From contig CM050450.1 in NCBI GenBank assembly GCA_027563935.2, positions 33,901,439-33,965,438 of the forward strand: 64,000 bases of DNA, in the 5' to 3' direction. Within the stretch, counting starts at the first letter, position 1; each line of letters begins with the position of its first letter. The translations under genes were made by a program, and so were the position numbers. This document shows, piece by piece, positions 1 through 11,850 of this stretch. The DNA is from Costus lasius (lineage: Eukaryota; Streptophyta; Magnoliopsida; Zingiberales; Costaceae). The notes beneath the pieces were generated by a model. The model did not search any database and was not told the DNA's origin. It worked only from the letters and a program-made list of their open reading frames with translations.

Positions 1-690
1 GACTCAGCCCAATCCAATGTGGGCTCGGGGTTACTACATAGACACACATGTTTGAAAACCATATGTAATATATATAAATAAGCCCTTGTGTCTGTATGAC
101 CCCCATCCAAGGACGGGACATGGTCATTCCATACAATCTTGAAGTCTTTAGTGGTGCTCAATCCCCGAGTGAATCACATGCTGCTCCGCCCGATGCAGTC
201 ACCATCTTCGGTGGCTGGAGCAAAAGATAGTCCTGAATTAGGTCCTCAAACTGCTAAAATATTAGTGTTAAGCCCTAGGACTAGTTGTTGGTCCGAACAC
301 ATGTCATACATTTGTTCCTGAAATTCTTATATTTATCTTGGCATTGTCATTGTCATGATTTTCTATACATCTACACATATTTATGTTTACATAATGATGT
401 ACTTGGAGATCATATCAAAAAATGTTATGTTCCTAGTTGAGTACCATAGTGGATAAGAGATAGCTATTGACAGAGCGTATGGAGCCCATGGAGCACAAGA
501 AGCTCAAGAAGACACACCAAAAGACTCCCTAGGGGCCAATGAAGGCACTCCTAAAATTTTGGGCCAAACGGAGGCCAGTGTAGACTTCACACCCATGGGT
601 GTGCATGGCTTCATAGCCCTGCACAAATGCACAACCCAGGGTGTGTATGGCTTCACGACCATGAATGGCTCGGCAAAAATTGGTCGCCTA
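1..690. other. Unassigned non-genic DNA
   Basis: I recognise no gene. Open frames are short and carry no known motif. The last 130 bp contain phrases such as GGCTCGGC and TGCATGG that recur right of the next LTR (2100-2290), so this is probably the flank of an old Athila-like element rather than host gene sequence. Confidence 0.4.
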
Positions 691-691
691 A

Positions 692-2075
692 TGCATTGCA
701 TTTATATCATATTTTTGCTTGTATTTTATATGATATTTAGGCTAAATTGTACGATTTTATTCCAATTTTTAGTATTTTTACTCCATTTGGTATGGAATCT
801 TTACTTTTTTTGGTTTTTATGAAAATATAGGTATAATGACATAAAAATGATGGATTTTGCGAGTTTTAAGGCCATAACATGGTTTTCAAGGAAATTACGA
901 AGTCGTACATCAAATTTAGAGCGAAAACAATGTCGGACGCAACATTCACGACTGCAGCCGTGAGTTTTTCGGCTGGCCATGAGTTTTGCGTTAAACGGGT
1001 GATTTTGCAGCTAAGTAAAAAAGTTCATAAAAACTTTCACGGGTGAAGCCGTGAGTTTTTCTATCTACATAGTTTTTATTCACAGAAACTTTCACTGCCG
1101 TAGCCGTAAATAGTTTATAGGCCGTGAGTTTTTTCGTCTCTTTCGATTTTTCACTCGATTCAACCTCGATTGACTCAGAATCGAACCAAACTCTGCAAAA
1201 TTCTTCCTAGAAGGGTTCTAAACTGATTGAACTATAAAAAGAAGAATTTTTAGAGGGTTAAAGAGACTTTTTTAGACGAGAACAAACACAGGCGGCGGCT
1301 AGGGTAAAATTCACTTCTAGGGCGAAATTCCGGCAAGAGATCATGCAAAGGAGAGGATTAAACACTTCAACTTCATCATCATATCGAGGGGGGGGGGAGC
1401 ATTTCTAATTGTTCTCTTAGTATCTCTTTGCATTTTATTTGAGATTACATGTCAAATTCATCACAATACATGCTGTACACGATGAACATGTTTGCTTAAA
1501 CTTATTTTTGAGATTAGGGATGTAGCCTATTGACGTTTATGGATTAAAGTTTGCATTTTCATCTTTGTTTAGATATATTATAGCATTGATTTGATCAGAA
1601 TTGAGTTTATTTACGTGATTTACTCTGGCCAAGTATGTTTACGTCTTAGACATTGTGAGAAGGACCAAGAGGTGAATCGCAAACGTCAGAACTATTCTCT
1701 TTAAACCTACGAATCCAATCACTAGAGTAGTTTGGGTTCGTTTGAAGGATTTCAAGGTTTTTTCACAGAACTTAATGAGCCTAGTTGCGTTAATTATCAC
1801 GAGAGTAGGGAATTAGCATAGCTAGGTATCGGATTACGCTTCGGGAGGAGGCAATATGTACCCTAGGAAAAATTTCTTTCATCACTATAATATTCTATTC
1901 AAGGATTGCCCAAAAATATTACCTTTGTTGCTTTTCGTACTTAGAGTCCACACGAAACTACAAATTGATCCGTCTAGATATAAACGAGTCATGTAATCAG
2001 TACTTGAACGCCAGATCCTCATTGGGAACAATCTTTATTTTATTACTTCGGTACAATAGTGCACTTGAGGTTGCA
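692..2075 (+). repeat. Athila-like LTR At1 (solo or isolated copy)
   Basis: The segment starts TGCATTGCATTTAT and aligns by eye through its length with the LTR at 9838 (shared phrases include GTTTTTATGAAAAT, a GGCGGCG purine-rich leader and a CCTAGGAAAA block). Its end, GTGCACTTGAGGTTGCA, matches the position of the GTGCACTTG end of the LTR at 4189. No primer-binding site follows, so it is a solo or 3' copy. Hexamers TCGCCT lie just outside both ends (684-689 and 2079-2084), which may be a worn target-site duplication but do not abut the TG and CA exactly. The boundaries are inferred from the related copies. Confidence 0.6.
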
Positions 2076-2107
2076 ATATCGCCTGGATGCGAAAGATCTC
2101 ACAGCTA

Positions 2108-2332
2108 TGCATGGATGCACGAGCACGGCCGTGACAGGCTCGGCGAAAATCGGTCACTCGAATGTGGAAGATTTCATGACCGTGCATGGATGCATGGGCA
2201 CACTCATGAAAGGTTCAGCGTAGAATGGTTACCCAATTGTAGACTCATTCAAGGTTGTGCATGGATGCATGACCATGCCCGTGAACGACCCAAAAACTCA
2301 CAAAAGTTTCATTTTTTGCACGGTTTGACACT
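2108..2332. repeat. 75-bp tandem repeat, three units
   Basis: The phrase TGCATGGATGCA begins at 2108, 2183 and 2258, spacing exactly 75 bp twice. The rest of each unit is diverged. Because 75 is a multiple of three the repeat stays open in one frame and yields a periodic 25-residue peptide (AWMH.H.R.R), but nothing shows that it is translated. It may be a leader or LTR-flank repeat of an Athila-like element, since similar phrases occur at 560-690. Confidence 0.7.
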
Positions 2333-2689
2333 CCCAATGATCTTCACATCCTCCTCACAGTTCTATGGGAATTATTAGCCCATCATCCACCGTGACAAGG
2401 CCTCTTCATCCAATGAACTTAACAACAAGGCCCACCGAAGAGTCGGTGACCAACCGTTACTATAAACGGCTGATCAACATCGCCCATGAATTGGCCAAAA
2501 CTATATAGAACCAACCCACTATCAGCCAGTTATGTTGCTTCATTGTGGCATGCTCAGAGATGGTGTGACGAGTTGCAATGGCCCATCAATGGCCCAAAAG
2601 AATCCGGCCCATGTGCCAACCTCACCCTCCATTATTGTTGCTCTCCACTTTTATGTTTTGCTTTAGTTGGCAGCTGTTGTACTATAGTA

Positions 2690-2990
2690 GTTAGATTTTG
2701 ATTTCAACATCTTTTGACCCCTTTTTGGTTGTTATAAGATAGTTGGCTTATCCAACAACCTTGTGCATGTGTTTGGTATGATCTCCCTCTCTTCTCCTAT
2801 AAAAGAGAGATGTGTTTTTCAGCTTACCCTTTAGTTGTAGCCTCCAAGTGAGTGGGAGCCTACAAAGTCTAGGTAGCACTGAGTGAGGATCGAGTACTTG
2901 TAGCCACTTGAGTGCCTTGTGCTTTGAGAATCCTCTTTGCTTGTGTTCTTTAGTTTTAATCAAATTGTGCAACCGCGCCAAGGTATACTC
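2690..2990 (+). repeat. Possible copia LTR remnant with TATA motif
   Basis: AT-rich sequence with a promoter-like TATAAAAG at about 2799 lies just before the copia RT relic. The layout resembles a short copia LTR, but I see no clear TG...CA termini, no primer site and no second copy in the window. The 2333-2690 stretch before it holds nothing recognisable. Confidence 0.25.
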
Positions 2991-3029
2991 TACTTCTTCT
3001 TCCTCATAGGATCCTCTTCGTTTGTGCTT

Positions 3030-4187
3030 CGAGGATCTTATGAGGAAGCAGTCAGTGGATCAAACTCCGAGAGATGGCTTAAGGTCATTAGATCCGAGAT
3101 GGATTCCATGTCTGCTAACCAAGTTTGGGACTTGGTTGAGCTACCTAATGGGATAAAACTCATAGGGTGTAAATGGGTCTTCAAGAGGAAAACTGACATG
3201 GATTGCAACTTAGTTACCTTTAAAGGTAGACTTATGGCAAAGGGTTTCAAGTAAGTCCATACGGTGGACTATGATGAAACCTTATCGCTAGTTGTCATGT
3301 TCAAATCCATTCGAATCATGCTTGCATTAGCTGCATTTTATGATTATGAGATATGACAGATGGATGATGATAGAGGATGTGCATATGACACAACTAGAGG
3401 GTTTTATCCATCTTGCAAATGCTTATAAGGTATACAAGCTAAATAGATCCATTTAAAGATTGAAGCAAGACTCTCAAAGTTGGAATCTTTATTTTGATGA
3501 GGTAGTAAGAGATTATGGCTTCATTAAGAATGAAGATGATGCCTATGTGTATAAGAAATTCAGTAGGAGCTTGTTGACTTTTTTGGTCTTATATGTCAAT
3601 GACATACTACTCTTTGAAAATGACATCCCAACCCTTCATGTGGTGAAGATATGGTTAGGAAAGTATTTTGAGATAAAAGACTTAGGGGAGATCGTCTATA
3701 TATTAGGCGTGAGGATCTATAGGGATAGATCCAAGAAACTCATAGCCCTAAGTCAGATCACCTACATCAATAAAGGTGCTGAAGAGGTTTAACTTGGAGA
3801 AATCCAAAAAAGGGTACCTTCCAACAAGGCATGCTCTTACTCTCTCTTAGAGCCAATGTCCTTCAACATAAGCTGAGAGGGATGACATGAGTCGAGTTTT
3901 CTATGGTTTAGTAGTAGGATTGATCATGCATGCGATATTGTGCACTAGACTAGATGTGACTTATCATTTGAGCATAATCACTCGATACCAATCCAATCCA
4001 GGTGTTCAACACTAGATAGCTATAAAGAATATCCTGAAGTATTTGAGGACAACTAAGGATTTGTTCTTAGTTTATGAGGGACAAGAAGAGCTTAGTGTGC
4101 ACAGCTATACTGATGTCTTATTCTAGTTTAACTTGGATGACTTAGATCGAAGTCAGGCTATGTGTTCTACTTGAATGGAGGTGCTAT
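3030..4187 (+). pseudogene. Ty1/copia reverse transcriptase-RNase H relic
   Basis: Translated pieces match the copia pol order. An RT entry block (SERWLKVIRSEMDSM, then WVFKRKTD) lies at 3055-3255. After several stops comes the second RT half at 3460-3790, with YVNDILLFEND where intact elements have a YVDD box, then LGVRIYRD. The RNase H connection (KNILKYLRTTKDLFLVYEG, SYTD) lies near 4020-4110. Many stops and frameshifts make it non-functional, and the catalytic D to N change in the YVDD box is itself disabling. Gag, protease and integrase are absent. The relic stops abruptly at about 4187 where the Athila-like LTR begins, so it was the target of that insertion. Confidence 0.85.
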
Positions 4188-4188
4188 T

Positions 4189-5661
4189 GATGCCTTGCAT
4201 TTTAACAGTAATTTCTAGTGTATTTCATATCAAATTTAGGCTTATTTTAAGGTTTTTATACTCCAATGAGACTTATTTACTTGATTGCTTCTGAATCTTT
4301 ACTTTTCCTTGTTTTTGTGGAATTTTAGGTAAAATCGCCTAATTTTGAAGTCTTTTGAAGATTCTAAAGTCATGGGGTGATTACTTACGAGAAGAGGAAG
4401 CTGCACCTCAAATTTGAGCCCAATCCAAGCTACTTTGAAAAATACGGTGGGGTTCACCGGTGCTTTCACTAGATCTTTGGAAATTCACAAAATACTTCAC
4501 AACCAGGTGAACCCGGCAGGGTTCACCAGTAATTCTCTCGGAAGAAGTTTGTGCAGAAATGTATAGTACACTTCACTAGCAGGTGAACCCAGTGGGGTTC
4601 ACCAGTGCTTTTTACTCGACAGAAACTCCACAGATGAATTCACTACCTGGTGAACCTAGCGGGGTTCACCCGTGATTGTAACTCTATAGTCCGACCTTCA
4701 CTCGGTTTTTCCTCGATTCCGAACCCTAAAAAAAATCCAAAAAAGGCAAGAAAATATATTTTGGAAAGCTAACAGAGAGACAAATCCAAAGAATATAAAA
4801 ACCCTTTCAATTGTTGCCAAATTATCAACAAATCAGCGGACGAAGTAGCTAGGGCAAACGGGAGAGGCGACAAGGCGATTTCGAGAGATTAAAGCGTCTA
4901 ATCTGCATGATTTTTGGAGATCTTGTTCGGTTAATCCTCTCCTTCCACACTAAAACGTTTTGTAGCAATTTTCCTGATATTTTAGAGTGATCTGTGCGAG
5001 CTTTCATGAATTCTGTAGCATAAAACCTTTTTTGGGACTTGGTTGAAGCCCACTAATGAATTCTTTCATGCAATCTTAAATTATTCTATTACTTTGAAGT
5101 TTGTATGAGCATATTTTACCTTGGTGTAGTTATTTCATGATCTTGCTTTGGCCACATAGTATCATGTGGTAGTCGACACAATCCTGACCGAGAGGAGGAT
5201 CGTGTTGGCGGATTTCCTAGGTAAAACTTACGAATCTTTGACACGAGAGTGCTTAGATTTCGCTCGAGGGTAACATAATCATCCCTTGAACTCATTGGGT
5301 TTATTTAGAACAATCTACCATGAGAATAGGAGATCGTTTTGGGTAAGCACCAGGGTGCACCGACCGAGAGAGAGCATCTTGTACTTTTGGAGGATTCCTT
5401 ATGCAAGATTACGAACTCTTGTAATAGATAACTTTTAATATAGTTAGATTCATCAGTGTGGTGGATACTGAAGTCCCGATCTCTCTCATATAGATAACTT
5501 CCTTGTCGTTGCGTTTGATTTCTTGTTTTCACTTATTGCTCTCAAAAGCCCATTTCGAATTGCTTAGCTATTGAGAATTAGATTTTCTGTACTTAACCTT
5601 GCTCCATGTGGGTTCGACAACCTTTTATATAACTTCGATATTACCGTGCACTTGTGAAACA
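4189..5661 (+). repeat. Athila-like 5' LTR of At2
   Basis: Begins TGATGCCTTGCATTTT and ends ...GTGCACTTGTGAAACA, followed after 10 bp by a tRNA-Asp-type primer site. The length, about 1.47 kb, is normal for Athila-group LTRs. It shows the group's typical closing block: CTTGCTCCATGTGGGTTCG, then a cytosine-poor stretch and GTGCACTTG. The left border is set by the break in the copia relic. It is related to, but clearly diverged from, At1 and At3. Confidence 0.75.
4445..4670. repeat. Array of GGTGAACC...GGTTCACC hairpins in At2 U3
   Basis: Three near-perfect inverted repeats, GGTGAACCC with GGGTTCACC (last left arm GGTGAACCT), sit at 4506-4527, 4582-4603 and 4649-4670 with 4-bp loops. A half site, GGGGTTCACC, lies near 4450. 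The spacing is 76 and 67 bp. Each is followed by a GTGAT, AGTGC or AGTAA-like tail. The function is unknown; a protein-binding array is an inference. Confidence 0.75.
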
Positions 5662-5671
5662 TGTTGAGTTT

Positions 5672-5690
5672 TTGGTGCCGTTGCCGGGGA
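5672..5690 (+). promoter_or_regulatory. Primer-binding site of At2 (tRNA-Asp type)
   Basis: TTGGTGCCGTTGCCGGGGA differs by one base from the TGGCGCCGTTGCCGGGGA site found in Athila/Tat elements, which is complementary to the 3' end of tRNA-Asp. It marks the start of minus-strand DNA synthesis and fixes the LTR end upstream. Confidence 0.85.
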
Positions 5691-6649
5691 GCAACGATTA
5701 ATATTAGTATATTTCTGAGGATTGGTGATGTAGCGTAAATATATAAATCCTGCAAATCTGGCAATCTACGCAGTAATCACGGGCGTGACGGCATTCATGG
5801 CCAGCCCGTGTTCATCTCGGCCAAGGAAATCACTGTTGTGACCAGAGTCACAGCCAAGCTATGTTCACCTCGACATAAACTGGAAACGCAGGCGGCAGCT
5901 CATCCACTTGGCCACCATGATTCAACCATCCACAGCTCCGATCGTCACCAGACTCCGGCGACAGTAGCTCCTCATCAGCGCGAACTCATGGTCCAAAGCA
6001 TCGAGCCATCAGAGGCCAGATCACTGGAAACAAATGCCAACATGGTCGGCGACAACGTTCCCCATTCTGCCCCATCCGCGGAGCTGTTCAACACCAAAAT
6101 CCAGCCACAGGGACACCTCGTCGTTGCGAACTCACAGCTTTAAGGAATCGACCATCCGGCTGGTGGATCACCGGAATTAGAAGATTCTTCGATTCTCCAA
6201 CTTTGCTGCGTTCTGCCCTATTCCTAGCCCAGCACGCTGCAATCCAGCGCCGGAAGCTTCCCATCCGATTCCAGCCACCCCATGCAGCTCCATCTGGAGT
6301 ATCGCCAGCAATTGTGGCCAAAACAGCGACCAGATCTATCCATCCATGCCCTCAGATCTCAGATTAGGCATCCAAATCAGAAGATATCATCAAAGCTCAA
6401 ACGGACAGCTCACGTTAACTCGACCTGAAGCTTCTCCAATACACCTTGGTTGTTGGAATATTTTCAGTCAAATGTACCCCTTTTTCTCAGTTTTTTTGCA
6501 GATTAGTGGTTAGAATATTTGTTGTAACTACCCTTCTTGTGAGTAGGTGGTCTTACCCTCCCTTAGCTTATAAAAGGGAGCTTAGGCCTACTTCGTCTTT
6601 TTCGATTGTAATGGTTAGTAGTTTCATTTGAGTGACATTTCATAGTTGA
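5691..6649 (+). other. At2 untranslated leader
   Basis: About 0.95 kb between the primer site and gag, with no convincing coding frame; Athila-type elements usually have a long leader. An 11-bp direct repeat, CCTTGGTTGTT (6444-6454 and 6653-6663), brackets about 200 bp containing TATAAAAG at about 6570. That could be a small insertion with its own promoter, such as a copia-type solo LTR starting TGTTGGAATATT, but no matching LTR end is visible. Confidence 0.5.
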
Positions 6650-8161
6650 ATGCCTTGGTTGTTCTCAGTTTTTATGCAAAGAAGCTTGCGTGCAGTTGAA
6701 TTTTTTGAGATAGATCTTGAGATAGAAAGAACTTTCAGAAGAAAGAGAAAACTCAAGCAACTTCAACAAAAAGAAGATCAAAACCAAATGGAGCACATCC
6801 CGTTAGACCTGAACAATGATCAAGCACCCCAACCTGCGGGGAATAACAATAACAGAACACTGAGAGATTATGCTGCTCTTTACGTTCATGGAATACAATT
6901 AGGAATTGCTAGGTCGAATGTAGAGGCCAATAATTTTGAGATTAATCCTACTTTACTTTCCATGGTTCAACAACATCAATTTGGTGGTTCTCCTCTTGAG
7001 GACCCCAACATGCATCTTGCTATATTTTTAGAGTATTGTGATACATTAAAAATTAATGGTGTTTCTACTGATGCTATGAGGTTGAGATTGTTCCCTTTCT
7101 CTTTGAAGGACAGAGTAAGAGCATGGCTTCATACAATACCTTCAGCTTCCATAAGGACATGGGGAGAGTTGTCTCAAGCCTTCCTTTCAAAATACTTCCC
7201 TCCTTCCAAGATAATTCAACTAAGGAATCAAATAACAAGCTTCATGCAGAAGGATGGAGAATCTTTATTTGAAGCTTGGGACATATTTAAAGAGCTGCAA
7301 AGAATGTGTCCACACTATGGGATAGAGACTTGGGTTTTAGTTCACACATTTTACAATGGGCTGGACTACAACACAAGGCTCACAGTAGATGCTGCAGCTG
7401 GAGGGGCTTTAATGAACAGAGGAGTTGAAGATGCTATGAACCTCCTGGAAGACATGGCAATAAATCACCATCAATGGTCTTCAGAACGAGGTACACCTTC
7501 CAGGCAGGCAGGTAAACTCGAACTTGATACTTTAACTGCTTTTACTTCAAAGGTGGATACTTTAACTAGAAAGATTGATTCTTAGTTTGTAATTTTGATT
7601 GATGCTAATTCTTTATCTTGTGAGGTGTGTGGAGTTGCAGGCCATGTAAGTACAGAATGCCAGTTAGGAGATGGGCAATTAACTCAAAGTCATCCTGAAC
7701 ATATGAATGTAGTTGGATATTTGAATCCCATGAATAATCCATATTCCAACACTTACAATCCAGGATGGCGAAACCACCCAAACTTCTCATACCAAAGTAC
7801 ACAACCAGTGCATCCAGGGCAAGTACCACTATAAGGTCAACCTCTATATGGAAACTTCAGATAGCCTCCACAGGGAAATTACAGACAGTCGCCCGGATTT
7901 CAAGCCAGAAATTATAATCTACCACCGAAGCCAAATATGGATTCTCAACTGAGTAAGCAAATTAAAGGATTAACTGATATGATGAAACTCATGATGTCAA
8001 TAATGAATTCCTTGGAAACTCACAATAAGATATTGGAGAATCAGCTAACCCAGCAAGCTAGCTCATTCTCCAGAGCACTAGGGAAACTTCCATCACAACC
8101 TGAAGTTAACCCGAGGGAGCATTACAATGCAATCTCCACTCGGAGCGGCAAAACAGCTTGA
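6650..8161 (+). pseudogene. gag: Athila-type Gag, decayed
   Basis: One frame runs through the region with in-frame stops at 7583-7585, 7832-7834, near 7860 and at 8159-8161. The first 311 codons hold the retrotransposon Gag core: FEINPTLLSMVQQ, then MRLRLFPFSLKDRVRAWL, WGELSQAFLSKYFPPSK and LFEAWDIFKELQRMCPHYG. This is the conserved capsid-like block of Athila/Tat elements. A single CCHC-like knuckle (CEVCGVAGHVSTEC) follows at 7620-7665. The tail at 7937-8161 has a coiled stretch and the LPSQPEVNPREHYNAI phrase typical before the protease. The first ATG is at 6650; a second ATG at 6788 (MEHIPLDLNN) fits family starts equally well. Gag would package RNA into virus-like particles, but the stops make this copy defective. 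Confidence 0.85.
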
Positions 8162-9837
8162 AGATCCAAAGATGCCAATAGACGACTGAGAAGAAGATGC
8201 AACACTTGACACAAGAGATTTGAACCATGAGACAACGCCGGTAACACGAGCAGACTGAAGAAGAACGGCCCTATGTGGGACCGCCAGTATGCAAACCTCC
8301 AATCCCTTTCCCACAGATACTTGTCAAAGCCAAATTAGACAAATAATTCAGTAAGTTTTTGGAAGTTCTTAAGAAACTCTATATTAACATACCTTTTGTT
8401 GATGCCCTTTCGCAGATGCCCACCTATGCCAAATTTCTGAAGGATATCTTGTCTAACAAGAGGAAGCTGGAAGAACAAGGAACAGTTGCACTTACTAAGG
8501 AGTGTAGCACGATCATACAAAATAAGCTCCCCTAGAAACTCAAAGACCTAGGTAGCTTCTCTATACCTTGCCATATTGGGGAGATGATCTTCCAGCAAGC
8601 CTTATGCGATTTGGGAGCAAGCATCAGCCTTATGCCTCTATCTTTATGTAAAAGGCTGGACTTGAGAGATTTGAAGGGTACTAATATTTCTCTACAGTTG
8701 GCAGACAGATCAGTTCGCCGTCCTGTTGGTATCCTGGAGGACGTGCCAATAAAAGTTGGAGATTATTTTGTTCCTACTGATTTTGTTATTTTAGAAATTG
8801 ATGAAGATGACAGATTCCCTATTATTCTAGGAAGACCTTTCCTTGCTATAGCTGGTGCTGTCATCGATGTCAAAAACGGAAAACTGGATTTGAGCATCAG
8901 TGACAATGTTGTTTAGTTTGATTTGTCTAACTCTTTTAAAAAAACCCTCTCTTGCAGGTACATGCTGCAGTGTAGACATCATAGAGAAAGCTATCCAGAA
9001 CATTGAGCCTTACAGGAGAGAGGTGGATCCGCTAGAGTTGACCTTGATCAATGCCGAAGAACAAGACATTGAGGGGAGCGCCAAAGAGTACATTGCACTT
9101 CTTGATTCCGACCCAATCATGGTTGTAACACCTGAAGTTAACTAAGAAGAGGAAGGGCAGAAGAAACTTGAATTCAAAAGTCTACCTAGCACATTGAGAT
9201 ATGAATTCCTAGGTGATAATTCTACATACTCGGTAATAGTTAGTGCCAAATTGAACAAAGAGCAAACCGAACTACTCCTTGGAGAACTCCGTATTCACAA
9301 GAAGGTAATTGGCTATTCACTTGATGACATTAAGGGAATTAACCCCTCTATTTGCATGCATAGGATTTTATTAGAAGAAAATAGCAAGCCTTCTGTGGAA
9401 TTTCAACACCGACTTAACCCCCATATGAAAGATGTTGTGAAGAAGGAGGTGCTCAAACTTTTGGATGCAGGAGTCATATACCCCATATCGGATAGTTCTT
9501 GGGTGAGCCCGATACATATTGTACCAAAGAAGGGAGATATTACGGTAACTAAGAATGATTCAGATGAGTTGATACCCACACGAACAGTAATAGGCTAGAA
9601 AATGTGTATTGATTACAGGAAGTTGAACTCCGCTACTAGAAAAGATTACTTTCCTTTGTCATTCGTAGATCAGATATTAGATAGACTTGCTCATAATTCT
9701 TACTTTTGTTTCTTGGATGACTTTTTAGATTTCTTTCAAATTCCTATCCATTTAGATGACCAGGAGAAAACAACTTTTACTTGTCCCTATGGTACTTATG
9801 CATACAGCAAGATGCCCTTTGGGCTTTGCAACACTAA
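8162..9837 (+). pseudogene. pol: Athila-type protease and reverse transcriptase, interrupted
   Basis: The protease lies at 8584-8916 with the Athila-type active site DLGAS (ALCDLGASISLMP) and the closing ILGRPFL motif. It is frame-shifted against both gag and RT. RT begins near 9430 (VVKKEVLKLLDAGVIYP, SSWVSPIHIVPKKG), has a TAG at 9596-9598 where the family has Trp (before CIDYRKLN), and continues to MPFGLCN at 9812. Coding similarity stops at 9837, immediately before the TG of the next LTR. The catalytic YVDD half of RT, RNase H and integrase are therefore displaced beyond the inserted material and are not in the window. Confidence 0.85.
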
Positions 9838-11049
9838 TGAGTTGCATTTATACCATGTTTTCACCTATATTTTAGATCATATTTTGGGGCTTAGTTGCAT
9901 GATTTTGTGCTATTTTTAGTACTTTTGCGTTACTTTGCACGGAATCTTCACTTTTCTTAGTTTTTATGAAAATGTAGGTAAAATGAAGTAAAAATGAAGG
10001 ATTTCGAGAGTTTTGAAGCCAAAGCATGATTCCCAAGGAGATCACGAGGCTTTACAACGAATTTGGGGCAAAAACGGTGAAGAACAAGACTTTTACGACC
10101 TTGGCCGTAAATATGGATTCAGTCGTGTACGCGACGACGAACGGAAGTTGAAAATGACTAAGTGTCGAAATGAACAGAAACTTTCACGGGTGAAGCCGTA
10201 ATTCTATCACGGGCCATGAAACTTTCTACGACTGAAAGCATTATACACAGAAACATTTACGGCCTCAGCCGTAAACGTATCACGGGCCGTAAAAACTTCC
10301 ACCCGACGAGTTTTCACTTGTCTCTTCACCGATTTAAACCAGAATTGAACTATACTTCGCAGAACTGTTCCCTGATGAGTTCTAAACCGGTCCAACTATA
10401 AAAGATGGGATTTTTGGAGGGTTAAGGAGCTTTTGGTCAGACAAACACGAGCGGCGGCGACAACAAGGGCGACGACTTGATTTCGAAGCATATTCCAGCG
10501 AGATTTCATACGATTTCAACGATTGATCCTTCAATCCTCATCTCCAGACTGAGGAGAAGACGGTTTCATCATCCTTTTTGTGATTTCTTTGCGATTCCTA
10601 TGAGATCTTTCTTGTTCATCAAAAACATGTATTCTCTTGATAATATGAGCGAGTAGATACCTTTTCGGGATTGATTGGGTGTAGCCCACTGATTTGTATG
10701 GATTAATTTATACTTTTTCTCTTTTAATATAATTTTATCTTCCTGATTTGATTGAAATTGCATACATCCCGTAAATTACCCTGGCCAAGTAACTTTACGT
10801 CTTAGACGTTGCGAGAAGGACCGAGAGGTGAATCGCTAACGTCCGATCTATTTCGATTAAACCTGCGAATCCGATCATGGGAGTAGTTCAGATTCGTTTG
10901 AAGGGACTAACCTACTTTTCACAAAACTTAAGGGATCTAGTTAGGTTAACTGTCACGAGAGTAGGGAGTTAATCTAATTAGATACCGTATCATGCTCTAG
11001 GAGGAAGTGATATGTACCTTAGGAAAAGTACCTTTCAGGATATATAAGT
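9838..11049 (+). repeat. Athila-like LTR At3, truncated
   Basis: Begins TGAGTTGCATTTAT and matches At1 block by block. It carries CACGGGTGAAGCCGT and TTACGGCC..AGCCGTAA motifs, a TATAAAAG-like CTATAAAAGATGGG at about 10397, a GGCGGCG leader, and ends at CTAGGAAAAG..., about 200 bp short of the end seen in At1. It splits the RT of At2 and is itself cut by the Tekay-type LTR at 11050. The missing end should lie outside the window. Confidence 0.75.
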
Positions 11050-11850
11050 TGTAAGATCCAAGGATCTTAAGTTCTGGTAAGCATTATTTTCTATGATAAA
11101 TTATGATAAATTATTTGGATTTAAGTAAAATCATTAGCTGTGATATTGTATTATGATTTAAATAAAATTGTTGAGTGCTAATTAATTGGCTTATTGATTG
11201 TTAATTTGTAATTAATTGATTTGAGGTTATTTGGTTGTTAATTTATTGTAAATTAATTAGAGATTATTTATTTGTTTGTTGGCTGATATTTTATGATAAA
11301 TTATTATTGGTTGTTCATGTTAAATTAATTAGGATTTATGGTTGTAAATTGTAAGTTAATTAATTAGACCTTATTGGTTAATTAATTAAATCCTTATTGG
11401 ATATTAATTAAATCCTTATTGGATTTGTGTTTAAGTGAAATAATTAATTGGATGTTAGATTTAAAAGTCAAATTATTAGTTAAATGGATTAAGTCCTAAT
11501 CGGATTAGCTAATTGGGTTTGAAAATTCAGAATTTTTAGTTACTGGGTTAAACCCTATTGGGATTATTTGGTTAATGGATTAAAAACTTAAAATCGAATT
11601 GTTAAGAGGGAATTTGCGCTTAGGGTAAGGGTTTTTGGTGATTTTGGCTTGAGGAAAATTGTGGGCGACGGCTTGAAGGAACTTGGCGATTCTTGGAGAT
11701 TTGGAGGCGACTTTCTTCTTCCTTCTTCCCTTAGCCGAAATTTTTGAGTGAGTGGTGGTGTTTCTCCTCCATTGTTGGCATCTTCCTAGGAGCATTGCAA
11801 AGCTTGACGATTTATTGTGGAGTTTTTTACCTTGTGTTCTCGGTTAAGAG

